A DNA stretch of 64,000 nucleotides. Source: Campylorhamphus procurvoides (lineage: Eukaryota; Chordata; Aves; Passeriformes; Dendrocolaptidae). The stretch spans positions 123,046-187,045 of the forward strand of contig WBMV01000082.1 in assembly GCA_013396655.1 (NCBI GenBank). The letters run 5' to 3'. The first letter of the stretch is position 1; each line of letters begins with the position of its first letter. The translations under genes were made by a program, and so were the position numbers. This document shows positions 37,601 through 52,600 of this stretch, one piece after another. A model generated the notes under the pieces. That model was not told the DNA's origin. It saw nothing but the letters and a program-made list of their open reading frames with translations, and did not search any database.

Positions 37601-40600
37601 TCCTACCCAAGCGTCAGCAAGTGTTGGCTGCTGTCAGGGTCTCAAAAAAAATGCTTCTCCCCATCGTGATCATATGAAAGAAGATATTATTTCAATACAC
37701 AAACATGATTTGTTATTTAGTAGTATATAGGATATGGAAGGGAGGGGAAAACAAAGGTATTGTTGTAGAAACATAGCTTGGGTAACAAAAACTAATGTGA
37801 GATAACTAGAAAGCAGCATGGAGAATCCATGTTGGAGCAGGCTCCTGGCAGTACCTGTGACCCATGGAGAACAGCCCATGCTGAAACAGGGGAAAGTGTG
37901 TGGAGGAGGGAGCAGCAGAGAGGAGCTTTTCTGGACTGACCACAACCCTGCACTTACTCTATTTTAATTGGCAATAAATTTAATTAGTTTTCCTAAGTTG
38001 AGTCTGTTTTGCCTGTTATGGTAACTGCTAAGTAATCTCTGTCTTTCTCGTGACCTGTGAGTGGTTCAGTTGTATTTTCTTCCCTGTCATGTTGAGGAGG
38101 AGGAGTGAGAGAGCAGCTCTGTGAGTATCTGACAGCCATCCAAGGTCAACCCACCACAGCACACAGTAAATGAGTAACAGAACTCTTGCTACAGTGCCAG
38201 GGGCTCAAGTACCTATTCTGACCATTGCTCAATGACTCACAGAGGCAATGGTTATAGATACCAATAGAAGTGCAGTTTGTGTTTTTAAAGGATGCTGAAA
38301 AAAACCCTAGAAAATTATAAATGGAAGGGGGCATAGGAACAGTTTGGATGGAGAATTCCCTCTGTTGTGCCAGGTTGAACAATAAGGAGTGATCTTTGAG
38401 AAGAAAACTGATAATGTGCTGTGTAGGACCAGTGTGCTTAATATCTACATCAGTGACACAGGCAAAGGGATCAAATGCACCCTTGACAAGTTTGTGGGTG
38501 ACACTAAGATAAGTGTTGTGGTGACACCCCTGAAGGACAGGTTCATTCAGAGCCTGGTCCAGCACAGATTGCCCAGAGAAGTTGTGGATGCCTTATCCCT
38601 GGAAGTGTCCAAGGCCAGACTGGATGGGGCTCTGATCCACCCAGTCAAGGAATTCATTGCAGGAGGCTTGGACCTTTAAAGGGATCTTTAAAGATCCCTT
38701 CCAGTCCAAATCATTCTAAGATTCTGTGGTGGTATCTTCAAACAAAGAGAAGAGTGTGTTAACTACAAGCTGTGATGACCCACAGCTGAAAGCCCAAATG
38801 GACTCAAGGGAGGAGTGAGGCAAATGCTTCAACAGGAGTAATCAACTATCAAAAGAAAACCATAAGAAGCAAAATATTCTTAATTTGTGTCTTCAGATCA
38901 AGACAATATCTGCTAAATTGTCTGCAACTCCCCCCATCAGGGAGGAGAAAGGGAAATTCTTTAGGGATGGATGAAAGAAGTCCATTTGAAAAAGAAAGAA
39001 AGTACTCTAATCTTGCTATTTACCTGTCAGTCAAAATAAGATTATGCTTTTAAACAAGCCATGTTTCTAAACATTGTTGATGGGAAAGGGGTTCAGTTGG
39101 CTGATGCAGGTGGAGAAAAGGGACTGCATTGGGATGTCCATGCTTTCTTCAAAACTAGTCCTAAATCCAAGGGAACTTGAGATGCTTTTGGAGGGGGGAG
39201 GAAATTAAACAAAGGGTGGACCTGTGCAAAGAACTGTATTTAGCTGTTGTTAAGCCCTTGGTAGCCTGCTGTGAAGTTGTTGTAATAACTGTAACTTGGG
39301 CCTTGCAGGAGCACTTCTGAATTGTGAGGGAACACAGTGGAATCCTTCCCTGGGAGGAGAGCAGCCCTTAAGAGAGGATAGATAGTTAGATCCAGTGGGG
39401 TAAAAGGTAGCTGGGTGGGGGTTGATGGAGGGCTAGTGGTTATTTCACTGGTTCTCTCTGGGATTTCAGTATCCCCAATACCTGAGATATCAAAGAATGT
39501 TGTGATTTTAAATCTCTTTGATTTAAAACTGTAGCAATGTTGACTAATGTTTTCCTTCCCATTTCAACAAGATTTTGAAGTAATGGCCAATTACTGCACA
39601 TATTTTTTTACCCTGTAGAAGCTGTACATGGTATTCTTCAGTAAACACTCCTGCCTTGTAGTAGGGAGTGACATGGAAAATACACTTATGGATTAATGGA
39701 AGTGTCCCCAGTTAGAAACAAACCAAGTCATTACACAGATATATAAAACAACATCTACTGTTTATATAGAACTTCTCACATCAAATATCATGCTATTGTA
39801 AAAAAGAAATATTGCTACTTTTTACAGGCTCCAGAGCATGGAGAGGAAAAGATTAATTGTACAAGGCCAGCCCTGGTCTAGCTCTTAGTCCTGTGCTCTC
39901 CCTAGTAGACAGTGTCTAACCTGTCCAGTGCAAGGAGATCTCAAAAATATTGCTGAATATTGTAGTTGCTGAAGCACAAAATAAAAAACAAATGTTTGTT
40001 GCTGATTTATCTTTTTTTTTCTTTCTGCTTGCAGATCCTGAAGTGTCTGGAATTTCCATTGAAACTGATAACAAAAACGTAAAAGCAGAGGAGTTTAAGG
40101 GTACAGTATGGGCATTACTGTGATAATTTTTAATATATGCACAATACATGAAAACTATGTATACAGAAGCTGTGCAGCTGTTAAGGTTGTCTTCCTCCTT
40201 CCTGAGGGGTCCTGCTCCTACTCTCTCCATCAACCCTTTTTGTTACCTTGTTCTTGTCCCCATTTTCTCTTGATGTGGGGTTGGGGTTTGTGCTCCCCAG
40301 AATCCTTTTCAACCTCACCTGTTCTGGGATTCTATGGCTTGTTAAGTCAGTCCTGGTAGCTCACTCTGTAACCTGCTCTGTGCCTGGTCTCCTTCTACCC
40401 AAAATGGTGGAAGCTGATGGAAAGGAGAAGCATTAAATACCTTCAACGACAGAGAAACGAGGGACTAGAGATCAGCTATAATTTATCTAATTATAAGTAA
40501 CTATAATTTAATAGCTTTTCTTAATAGCACCAAGCCTGTCAGAGTTCAAAAAGCATTTTGTGACACTCTCAGTCATACGGTTTAGTTTTAGGCAGTCCTG

Positions 40601-43600
40601 TGAGGAGCAGGGAGTTAGGCTTAGTGATCCTTAGGGTCCTTTCCAACTTGAGATGTTCTATAATTCTATAACCAAATTATACCTTCCAGACCAGATGAAG
40701 ATCCAAATTAAACATTGTCCACACCTCTTCAAGATACCAGAAGGTTTTTCCAGATCTGGCAGTGCCAGTGCTGATGCACAGCATCCTGTCGGCAAGTTAT
40801 CTAATGCAAGTTAAATAGACCTACTCTGGAAAATCCTCTCGCTGACTCTGTTTCTATGGGGAAAAGTGGTAGAGGGGAACTATAACTAAGGAGGGTTCTA
40901 CTATGTTGCCTTTTTTCTGTGCACGCTCCCTTTCTTCCATCCGTTCCTTTCCTCCGAATAAGATTAGTGGATGGGCATCAATGCTATTTTTTTCTAAAAC
41001 AAAAACATGTGGCATGTAAGAAAGGAGCAGTTCATCCAAGACAGAGGTGACTTGTTCAGCTGGCAACACTTCAGCTGAGCTGTCCCTGTGTCAGCTAATA
41101 GAGACCAGCTCATGAGACCAGCCAACTGTCACAAGGTCAGCAGCAAAAGCAAGCTGAACTTGAATGATGGTTTTTCTTTGTAAGAAGGATACAAAAACAA
41201 AATGGAAAGGAAACTTTAGCAAATCTTAAGATTCAGGAAGCCTCCACCCATATACCCAACCTGAAGTCAGGAACCTCGGGCTTCCTGAATGCACAGTATG
41301 TTTTTCAAAGCAGCCAGTGCATGTGTAACATGTTTCTGGCAAGGAATGCCCTCCTGCCTCAATTTTTCTTTCAAGTCTGGACATTTTTTTTTTCCCCTGT
41401 GAGATATCACCAAGGCTACCAGTCTGGCTTTTTGTTTCTTTGCAGAGCAGACCTAGGAAATCAGACCCTGAAGGGTGAGTGGATAGATCTGTCAGTAGCT
41501 CTTAATTGCCCTCCAGTCTTGTTTGCTGAGACTGAAAAGGAGGGTAATGCAGGTTGACTATGTTTGTGCAGTGTGTTTGTCTGATGAAAGCTCAACAGGC
41601 ATTACCAAAACTATAGAGACTTTTGATCCTTGATACTCTGGCCTGCATTGGAAAATGAGCAGCCTAAAGGTGGGAAGATCTATATTATATTTGTTTCTTT
41701 TGCAGAAGTTTCTAGGAGATACTACATTTTACTTTATTAATAGATTTGGAGCCAGTCAGATGTGTGGCTGGATTCTTTCCTCTGATGTTGTTTCTGAATA
41801 ATTCTTATTAATACCTTGACTTAAGAGTTATTTATTGAGGGTGGGGGAAATATATACTACTGAAATGCTCTGCTGTGAGGACAGTTGGACTCACAATATT
41901 TCCTGTTTTTCATTAGGAGCACTAATTTTGCCTTTTTTTTTTCCTATTAAATTATGGCAACTTTAGCAAAAATCCAATAATCAGTAACTCTTGAAGTCTC
42001 AGCCTCTCTGTGAAATTTGGTTGGTTATGCCCATTATACAGGAGTCAGGGAAACTTCAGTGGACAGGCAGGAAGGTGAACAATTGTATGAACCTTCTTTT
42101 CATGAAAACTCAAGAAAACTAAGAGAGAACTCCCAAGGGATGCTATGAGCAGCCTCTGCTGCCAGAAACACTAGGGACCTGGGGGTTCCTCGCACCCAGC
42201 TACTGGAGCCCAGCCTGGATATCTGAAGGTCGTTTTCCCAGGCTGATGGGCACAGTTGCTGCTTTCCCATTTGGATATTGAACCAGTGGCAAGGCTATGT
42301 GTTTGTCCCAGAGATGGCCCTGTTTGTGCACTGGTGACACTGGACTGCTACGCTGACCACCGTGGACAAGGCACTGCCCTCAGTGGCACCCACATCTACG
42401 TGCTGCCCGGGCTCACATAAAGCAGCAGGCACAGACAGCTGGGCTTCCTTCCTCCTCTCTGCCTGGTGGAGATTGAAGTTCACCAGATTCACAAGCACAC
42501 ACATATTCTTGGATCCCCTGAGTCCCAGCACAGCCCTTCTGCCCATCCCTTACTCTTGCCTTGCTCAGCAGCTTGCCCAGCTGGACGCTTACTGGTGAAT
42601 TAAACACACACCAGCTTTAGGGAAGGTACAAACACTGCATACCCCACACACCCCAGCTTCCAGAAGCCAGCACGGCAAGCCCAGGGGTGCCCATGTTCCC
42701 CCAGTGTGATTGCAGCTGCTGGCCCTAAATTTGCTCAAGCCACCCTTCATATAGAAAGACAGCCCCTTACTGCAGGCGTGGAGATTCAGACACACACACT
42801 TCCAGTATCTGTGGTCCCTCCAGCTACTGATGCAGAGAGACCCTCACACACTCCAGTTGCTCCATTGGCCCACACTGCACTCCCAGTACTTTGTTTGGAG
42901 ACTGATGGTTTTTGTCATCCTCTCTGTTAGTCCCTGTTTATGTCACTGTGGTTTTGTTTGTTGCTGCCCTTTTACTTATTACCACTTTTAAAGTGAAAAT
43001 GTCCTTGACTGGAAACCTTAATGAAGCAGACTCTCACCTTCCAGGTACCCTCACAATAACCAAAATGAAATTGTAATTAAATGCATAAACATAAGATACT
43101 TAGAAGAATGTTTAACCATCTTAGTCTGTTTTCCGTCTGCATTAAGCTACATATTTAAACACTTAAACTATTGATACTGTATTCAGAATGGTAATTCACA
43201 GAATATTGTTAATAACAGGGTCAGAGTCCTTTTTCAACAGTGGTCTACCTACTGAAGAAAATATTTAAACCTAAAATGAGGGCAGTAATACAGAATCTCT
43301 ACCCATCCAATGTGGGAATATTTAGCCCCCAACATCTGAATTTTGATCCAAAGGCCACTGAAGTAAGGGAAAATTACTAGTTTCTGTTTCTCCACTGTGT
43401 TTGTGTAAATCTGGAGAGGCATCAGTTTGAGAAGTAGATCTGGCCCTTGCTGACTGCTCAGTTTCTTTTGAAGGGGGAATGTTAATTTCATGGAGCCTGA
43501 ATGTGACCCAAATAAGTAAAGCCTCACATTTTGCCTTTTGTGTTAATTTTTTTTTTCTTCTTCTTCTTTTTCCCCCTGTAGAGGCTATTCTTAGTTGCAA

Positions 43601-46600
43601 ACACAAATTTTCAAGAGGGATGAGCTTAAGAATAGAATGGAAGAAAATCCAGTCCCAAGGAGTCTCATTTGTCTACTACAATGGTGAATTTACAGGTACA
43701 GTACTACAAACAGACTGATGGTTTACATTCTTTAGCATAGATATTGACTCTTTCTTGGGGGATAACACTAGGAAAATGACAGAAAGAGAAGGCTCTTGAC
43801 TATATGGAACTGCTGTCCTTTCAAGGAAAAGAATTGTTTTCCAGGGGGAAAAAGACATTTCTTTATAAAATTGTCAATTATAAGTTACCTTTTTAAAGAA
43901 TTTAAATATAATAAAACTCAAGACTAAGAAAAATGGCATTGCAGATCCTTGGGATTTTTCAACAATGAAATTGCATGCAGATGTGAACTCCCTGAAACTA
44001 CTGCAGGCTCTGCACTCCTATCCTAAAATGATGTTTCTGGAGCCTCTTGTAGAGCTGGAGGCTTAGAAATTAATAATGCAGCAATTTTTATATACATAAA
44101 ATATAAACTCAGCTGTATATTTTAAATTATTTGTATTCTTTTCGGAGGTAGAAGTTCTGTTTGTGTGTTCTGAAAAGGATTTACCTCAGCTTTGTGTGTT
44201 GGAGAAAATATGGGGTTTTGTTACCTTGTACACAATAAATGAAGGTTGACAAGTAAAATAAAAGCACAGCGATTTTGTTAGTTTGTGGAGCTTGCAGATG
44301 TGCTGACCTTGTTGATGAACATGTTTTTTTCTGCATATATTTAATTTAGAGAAACACTGGAACTTGTGGTTCTATGTGTGCATGTAACTTTGATTTCATA
44401 ACAAGCTGAATTAAAAAAAACCAAACTCATTGTAAGAAGTCTGATGGCAGTATCTTTGCTATGTCCATCAGGATTTTCTTGCCAAGTTAAAATGTCAAAT
44501 ACTTTGCTGTGGTGCCACTCACAATTCTTTCTGTAAGGCAATTAAGGTAGTGATTGCCATCTCTCTAGTGGAAAGTGATCTTTTTTTTCGCCACCCAAAT
44601 ACCGCTATAATGTTTTCTTGAAATATCTGAAGAAAAAAGCATTCCATCTTTCAACTGGAAAATGTATGGCAGATGTAGGTTTTTTAACTGAGGGATTTTT
44701 TTGGACTAAATGAACAAGTTACGGAAGGTTCTTACCATCTTGGGAAGGAGATTCCTTATTGCTCATTGGTGACAGATAACTAACACTGAACAGATAAGCA
44801 ATAGGTTCATGTGCAATGTCACATAAACTATCAGTAGATGGTATGTGATTTCAGAATAAGCCAACAAGCTGTAGACATTTGCTTTCAAACTGAGAGGGGG
44901 AATTTAGGTTAAATATACAAAGGAAATTCCTTACTGTGAGGGTCCTGAGACACTGGCACATGTTGTCCAGAGAAGCTGTTCAAGGCCAGGTTGGATGGAG
45001 CTCTGAGAAACCTGGTCTAGTGAAAGCTGTCCCTACTCTCATGGCAGGGGGGTTGAACTGAATGGTCTTTAAGGCCCCAGCCAACCCAAACTATTCTGTG
45101 ATTCTTTAAGCAAAGACCAGAAACCTCTCTGTTCTCCCTTAAAGGTGATCTTCGAGGCCGAGCAGAGATGCTGAACACAGGAATCCGAATTAGAAATGTG
45201 ACTAGAAGGGATTCTGGGACCTACCGCTGTGAAATAAGCGTCAAGAGCGAAGAGGGGCAACGCCTGGGAGAGGCTACAATTACCCTCACAGTGTTGGGTA
45301 CAAACTTTATTACTTGGGCTTCTGCAAAGAAACTGCATGATGGTGTGTTGGGGTGTTGAAGATGGCATTGTCCACATGGCAAGTGGCTGCTGGGTTTTGG
45401 GTCTTCTTTGGGCTGGATTTATAAACACATGCACATTTTACAACATACTTCACAAAGCAGCTCAGCAAAAGCCACACTTGCATTAGAAAGGAACATAACT
45501 AAGGTTTTGCTGATACAAAAGTGAGTTTCAGTTCTCACAACTTAGCCATATGATCTACACGGTGCTGGAACTTCCATTTCTGCTAAGACTGAAATTGCTC
45601 AGTGGCTGAGAACCTGGATAAGATGATCATGGTGTTTGGCACTGGAAAGTCAGCATCTGTCAACAGTTATTAAATATTCATAAGCAGAAGTTCATTCCAA
45701 TATGCTACAGTCTCCTCCTGGTTTTGGAAGGAGAAACTGCTGCAGTGTCTGTGCAATGAGAGCCAGTGAGCTGGCAATTTGTGGACTTTGTTTACAGGAG
45801 AGATAGTGTTGGCTGCGGTGGGGAGAAGGGTTACTCTTTTTGGGATTTTGTTTGTTTTCTTTCCCAGTTGGGGAAAGAAGGGAAAAGTGAATACTGAGCA
45901 CATTCTTCTCACACTGTTTCTGGGATTTTTCTGAGTGTATGAGTGGTAGAGGTTGATGGTTTTCTTCTTTTTCCTGTATAGGGAGAAAAGAAAATATTTG
46001 GGTTTTGCAGCTTTTGTATTTTTTTCTGTAAAAGAATAATTGATCTTTTAAAATTATAAATAAAGTCTCAAGATTCTCTGTAATGGAGATAGCCCCACTT
46101 AATCCTTCTTTCTCCCACTCGCACAACAGCTTTTGTTTTTAAAATGTGGGTTCTTAATCTAAAGTTGAAATGTTAGAACCCAAAGGATGACTGGTGTCTG
46201 TGTTGCTAACAAACTTCTTTGAAAGTTAATATGAGTGAGTTAGTATTTCACTTGGTTTTCTTTATTTTTGCTTTTTATCTTAAAAAAACTATCAGTATTT
46301 GTTAAGGTATCACATGTGCTTTTAATGTTCCATGCATGCCTCTTCACCTTTAGTTTTCTTCTACATAGCATCAAGTACCAAAAAAATAAAAAATTAGGTT
46401 CCTTTTCCATTCATACATTAAAAGTCAGAAACAAGACATTCATCTGCATGGGAGAAGGAATGACCAGTTCTCTGTGTGGGAATGTTTGTTTTAAATTTAA
46501 ACTGAAATGTAGTAACAAATTGGTTTTGGTCCTCAACCTGGGGTTTACACAATGGCTGTGATGATTGCCAGTGTTGGTGATTCTTTCTGATAATCACTTT

Positions 46601-49600
46601 TCCAAAGCCAGTTGACTTCTTTTAATAGAAAAAAACCCCTTTTTCCTCTTCCTAACTTCTGTTTTTACATGGTAGGGCAGGGCAGGGAAGGGGGGAATTG
46701 CTGGACTACAGATTCCCTGAGTTATCCCATCTCTCACTGTGAAGAGGTTCCACACAAGAAACGAAACAAACTCTGAGGCTGGGTGAGAGTGCACAGATTG
46801 GAGGCAGGATGACACAGCATGTGGTGGGGGAGGCTGGCAGGAAGCATCTCTCTCATTTTTAGCAACTCATAAATTTTACTCTGCTCTTGGTAGCAGGACT
46901 CTGCCTTCAACCCCTTCTCCTGTGCCTCACTACGCTGATGTACATGCTGAGCATGTACAGCAGTGCTCACCTCCTCACCATGACTGTCAATCTGTTGTCA
47001 TGCAGCCAGTACTGATAAGTGTGTAACAAGTGCAATTTCATTGTCCAGTTGCTCCGACCACTCCAGTGTGTGACGTGCCGAGCTCTGCCATGACGGGAAC
47101 TGTGGTGCAGCTGAGCTGTAAGGAGACTGAGGGCTCTCCTCCATCTGAGTACCAGTGGTACAAGAATGGCGTTGCCTTGCTGGAAAAGACAGGAACAGGC
47201 AGTGCTAGAACACCAAATATAACTTACACCATGAATAAAAAGTCTGGCACTCTGGTAAGTGTAACAGCCAACTCTGTCATAGCCAGCTATCAAGGAGACC
47301 GAACTTACTGTTCAGTACAATGATGCACAAGGGTCTTAATCCAAAAATGCACAAGGTCTTTGTCAGAGATCAATGTCATGCTGAAATATGTGCTAACAAA
47401 TGTAGAAAGTAGTTGCTGCCTCAAGCCAGTGCCAAGCTGTAGACATTGAGTGATACAGACAAACTGGGTGAAGTGCAAGTCTGCAGTGATGAGAACGGAG
47501 CAGGATCGAGATAATACATGACAGATTTCACCTTGTCTCTAGAAAACTAGTGCCAGGTGAGAATGAGCTCTTGGTATGGCAACAGAGCTATATTTGATAG
47601 CACCTTAAAGTCTGAAACAGAAGCTTCAGGGGAACTACAGCACTCAGGGCAGTACAGAATCTCTGTGATCCAGTGGCATTTACAAGTTCCCATCCAGGAA
47701 CTGTGAAGTGGGAATGAGTTGAGGCTGTAAGTAAAGTTAGTAGGTTCTCTGGTTTAGTTGTAGTTTGGTTTGTGCATTGTGTTGTGGGGATTTTTTCCCT
47801 CAAAACTGGCTGTCTCTCATTCATCACTCCCCCATTAGCTGATCCTTCAAAGAAACTTGATACTATTTAGGGTGTATTGTCAGCTGAGATTTTTCAGAAA
47901 AGTTGTTCTAGGAACACTTTACTCTTGTGCAAGATCAAACATGGAAATTGAAACATGACTCAGCATCCAGAGGTGCTGGGGATCTTTCATCACCTTATGG
48001 AAATCAGGTGGTCTACTCAAACTTACTAATCATTTCTTAAAATCTCAAAGTATGGCATATATTAAAGCAAAGAGCAAGTCTAAAAAAATACAGGGAAGTA
48101 CTGGAATTGACATGGGGTCAGGCTCTGGCCATCTCTTGCTTCCTCATCTTCATTTTTACAGTAGTAGTATTTGCACTGGAAGAAGAGAGAAAGTGCCATT
48201 TTTTGAGGAATAGGGACCTCCCAAACAAGTTTTCCTTATGAAAATTCTCAGCTGACAAGGCATCGTAAGTAGTATATGTCAAGTGTTTTTGAAGACTCAG
48301 CTAATAGGGTTATTGTTTTTATAAAATGAATAAACTGTTCTGATTTCAGGTATTCTGAAATTAGAGCATGTCTTTAAAAATGCATATTATTGGAAAGTTC
48401 TGATCCACTGAAAAAGAATCTCCTTATAGATACACTCCACTTAATTAAAATGTACATCTAAAAGACCTCCCAGGCCAGAAGCTGAAGTTTAAGGACCAGG
48501 GAATGTGACTAGGGAGCTGAGTTAGAAGGTCAAAATAAACCAGAATTTCTCACTTTCCTTCAGGGTTTTGTGGGTTTTATTTGTTTAAAACAAGCATTTT
48601 CCCCTTCCTCCCCACCCTACTATCAAAGTTTCTATCCCATGGGAAATGCTGATTTTTTTTTCCATTCTGATAATGGTTTTGGACTCTTTCTTAACAGCTA
48701 TTTAACACAGTTACAAAGAATGACACTGGAGAATATTTCTGTGAAGCCTCCAATGGGGTTGGATTGTCTCAGAAATGCTCAGTGAAGCGAATGCAAGTCG
48801 GTAGGTGTCAATGACCATAAGGAGCAGAAACGGTCTTGCAATAGGATTTATTTAATTATATGGTGCAACTAAAAAGCTAAGACCAGACTGAATTACATCT
48901 TTTGGTTTGGTTATGGCATTTTAGGGGAGGAGTTCCTTATATGCAGTTGCTGTGGCTACTTAAGGCTTTTCTTTCTTACAGTACAAACACATCTCACTGT
49001 ATTTCAGAGAAAAACAGCTAGTTTAGTACCTAAAAATTATTGCAGTCCCCAACCCTTAGGTTGCTAAACACTGAACTTCACAGAACAACAGCAGCCATAT
49101 GAGAGCCTTACTATTTCTAAATGCTTTTGTGGAAGGCTTACAGGATAATATGCCAGTCCACTGGGGCATTTTCTTTATGCAAAGCCTCCCTTTTGGGATG
49201 TATTTAGGTAACCGAATAGAAAGTTAACTGAATGATTCATTTATACCTGACAGAGGAACACTGAAGAAGTCAGTGTATCTTAAAAATAAATAAGTAAATA
49301 ATTAAAGCCTGCTGCCTTTCTCCTTTTCTACTTGTACAGCATGGGTGAAGTGTAACACTGGTTAGCTGAGAAGGAATTTAGCAGAGGCTGGAAGGGTCAG
49401 AGTCTATAATCACTCAAAATGCATGAAAGTTTTTGCAAAATATACAACTAGCTCTTGTAAATGTGATAGGAAAGCAAATAGTAGCAATTCTAATAACTAC
49501 TGCAGAGAAGATCCCATCCAAATGTTCCATAAAGTGATTGACTGGTGCTTTTAGAACTTGGCTGAAAATCACAGTGTCACAGCTTTTAATGCATTCCTGG

Positions 49601-52600
49601 TGGATTGTGAGCAAGTGTCCCTCAGGCTACTGAGGCAGAATCCCTCTGTTGTGGAAATACTCACAATAAGTCCTAAATTGCTGTCAACCACTGCAAAAAG
49701 ATTTATAGGTTTGGGAGTAAAATTCTCAGCCGCATATTAATGGATGCTTAAAGTCAGGATCCAAATAGGTAATTGGACACATCACAAAAACCTGTGAAAA
49801 CATTTCTGCTTTTTGATGTTTTTGTTTTTCCTAAGATGGATGATTGAAGCTCTTAGTGATTGTATCAGGCAATGGGCATGGTCCACGTCATGGTTTAGTC
49901 CAAGCCATCACCTTCAAAATGAAAATGGCTATGTATTTCCATAGCCTGGTGTAGAGTTTAACTTCAGACAACTTGGCTTTATTGTATTCCATTTTAAAAA
50001 GCCTTGCTATTTAAGCATTAAACATTAAAATTTTTGATAACTCATTTGAAGAGTTGGAGCCATCAGCTGTTTCAGTTGTTTTAGGCAAAGTAACTGCATG
50101 AAAACACTTGGTGTAAGACTCTAAGATTTCGAAGTATTTTCCCTTAGAGACATATGACTTTGTTAACACTTACTTGGGATATACATGATGATGAGTATGT
50201 ATCCCTTGGTCTCTCTTTTTCTTTCCTTTTCACCCAGACTATGCAGTTGAAGTGTATCAAGCACCTCTGTTCATGTGTCTGTGATCCAGTTGTGCTTTTG
50301 GACAGCTTATCTACATTTAAGTTACTTATCTAGCTTGGTTCAAAGACCACCTATGGGTGGAAAAAGTGCCTATAGAAATTAGGGGATAATCCAACCAATG
50401 GAAATGTTTCCAATTTACAACATTGGACTTGTGTTTTATAATTACAGATGACCTGAATGTAAGTGCTATCATCGCTGCTGTAGTATTTGTAGCTCTGGTA
50501 ATGGCAGTCTGTGGCCTTGGAGTCTTTTATGCCCAAAAAAAGGGCTACTTTGCAAGTAAGTAAAATAAAATCATTCTTTCCTTGTGTCAAAAAATATCTG
50601 TACATAGCAGAGTTTCCCAAAAGATCTCTGTTGCCCAGAGAAGCTGTGGATGCCCCATCCCTGGAAGTGTTCAAGGCCAGGTTGTACAGGGCTTGGAGCA
50701 ACCTGGTCTAGTGAAACGTGTCCCTGCCCATGGCAGGGGAATTGGAACTAGTTGATCTTTAAGGTCCCTCCCAATCCAATCCATTCTATAATTTTATGAA
50801 TCTGTTGACTGTAGCATGTCCTCCTTTTCATGAAGGCTCTAACTCCATGCTGTAATGCTGGAGAACATTACAACAGCAACTGGTTTTATGCAGACATTTT
50901 TATTCTGCCAGCTTCAAAAGACACTCCAAGAATGACATGGAGACATTTGTACAGTTGCTTACAGCTACCAAACAGCAATCTAGGGGAAGCAACAAGGCAA
51001 ACCCCAGTTCCTGGAGCCTCTCCACTCTAGTTTTGAGAGGGAATGGCAAAGAAAGGCAACATAAAAATAAGCTGGTTTCAGTATACAAGGTCTGGCCAGC
51101 TGAGCTGTGATGAGAGGGAAACTAAATTAACTGTCTCCTTTCTCTGGCTCATGGAGAAAGTTTGCTTTTAGGGGTTGCTGCAAAAAGCTTGACACCCAGC
51201 AAGCCTCTATGGCGTTTACACTGGTGCCTGCAGTTGAGCACAGCAAGAAGGGATGGCAAATGTTGGGGTCTGAAAAGGTCACCTGCCTGAAAGTAACAGA
51301 GGCTACAGAGCTGCTGTTGGAGTTCGCTTGGAGCTTCATCTAGCTTTGAAAGCAGCCTAATCTTTTTTCTGTTTAAACTCACCACACCAAAAAGAGACAT
51401 TTGGTTCTGAAACTCCTAGAAACTGGAATACTAAATAAGCTAAGAATAATTATTTCAAACAGGAAACTGTTCTTGTACTAATTCTTTTTTTTTTCTTTTT
51501 TCAGAGGAAAGCTCTTCCCAGTAAGTATCCTGCTGCATGTAAACAAATCACTGAATATTTCACTTAAATTTTTGGTGATTTAGTAACTGTAATGATTTTT
51601 ATGGCCTTTCTTACATGGTTTTTGTACACTAGTTTTCTTGACAGCAATATAAACCTGATCCTACACACTACCCGGTTCCTTTATTAGAACCAGTGTGCTG
51701 GTCAGAAAGGGAATCATTATATTGTTGTGGTAAATGTGCAGAGATGTGTCTTTTATAGTTGTAGTTTGCACCTCTAACTTGGCTATCGGCATTCACGTGT
51801 CTCCTCTTCAAACTAGACAAAAGACAGTCAGAACCAAATTGACTTGGCTTCATATCCATGATTACAGGTTATTTTAGGAAGTGTTTTGCAAAAATATGAC
51901 TGGTGGAAGCTTTCTGATTGTAATAGGCGAGAAGCGATGAGTGATTTCAGCAATTAATTTTATTTATTGATATAAAACAATTAGTAATTTCATTTATTAA
52001 AGTAAATGGAAAATAAAAAATTAGTGATCTTTATTAGGGTGATTTTAGCTCTGTGATTCTCAGCTCCAACGCCAGCTCTTTTGGAGGTAAGCCTAATAGG
52101 CAACAGCCCTAGGGCTGGNATACAGATTTATTTCACTCAAGTTTCTTCCTAGCAAATCAGAATTTCTCAAGTTATTTTAGTGCTCCCACATGATGCTAAA
52201 ATTGTGTGCTTCATTGGAGGAGGCCTCCAGTATTTTTTTTTTATTATTTTTGCTTTCAAAAGTTTATCTTACCACTTCTAGGTAAAAGCATGAACAAAAA
52301 AGTTATATACTAAAGAGAAATACAAATATTACTTTCAAACACAATGTGATTTATACAGGCCATGAACTAGATAAAAAGCATAAGTGAAAGACTTGAAAAG
52401 ACAAGCTAGAGAAAGTGATTTGCAGTGCTTTATGAGATAATGATAGCTATCTAAAAGCATTCAATGGATTTTGTTCTTGTAATCTTTCTCTAAGAAGGGG
52501 AGAGAGGGGGAGGGAACCCCTAAGGATCACTGGAAATCTGGAAAAATGCATTCATACATAAGATTCCCAATTAAAACAAACACCAGAAAAGTCACTATTT

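Larger units (their letters stand above)
19663..40034 (+). other. JAM2 intron 1 (20.4 kb)
   Basis: This long first intron runs from a GTAAGTG donor to a TTGCAG acceptor. It holds the minisatellite, at least six CR1 fragments, an LTR-like fragment near 37.8-38.2 kb and a motif-dense block near 31.0-31.6 kb. I see no nested protein-coding gene. Confidence 0.85.

Noticed and set aside
42295..42930. Possible exons in the GC-rich block of JAM2 intron 2
   Set aside because: No splice-bounded frame matches JAM2 or another known family, and exons 2 and 3 already join in phase without it.
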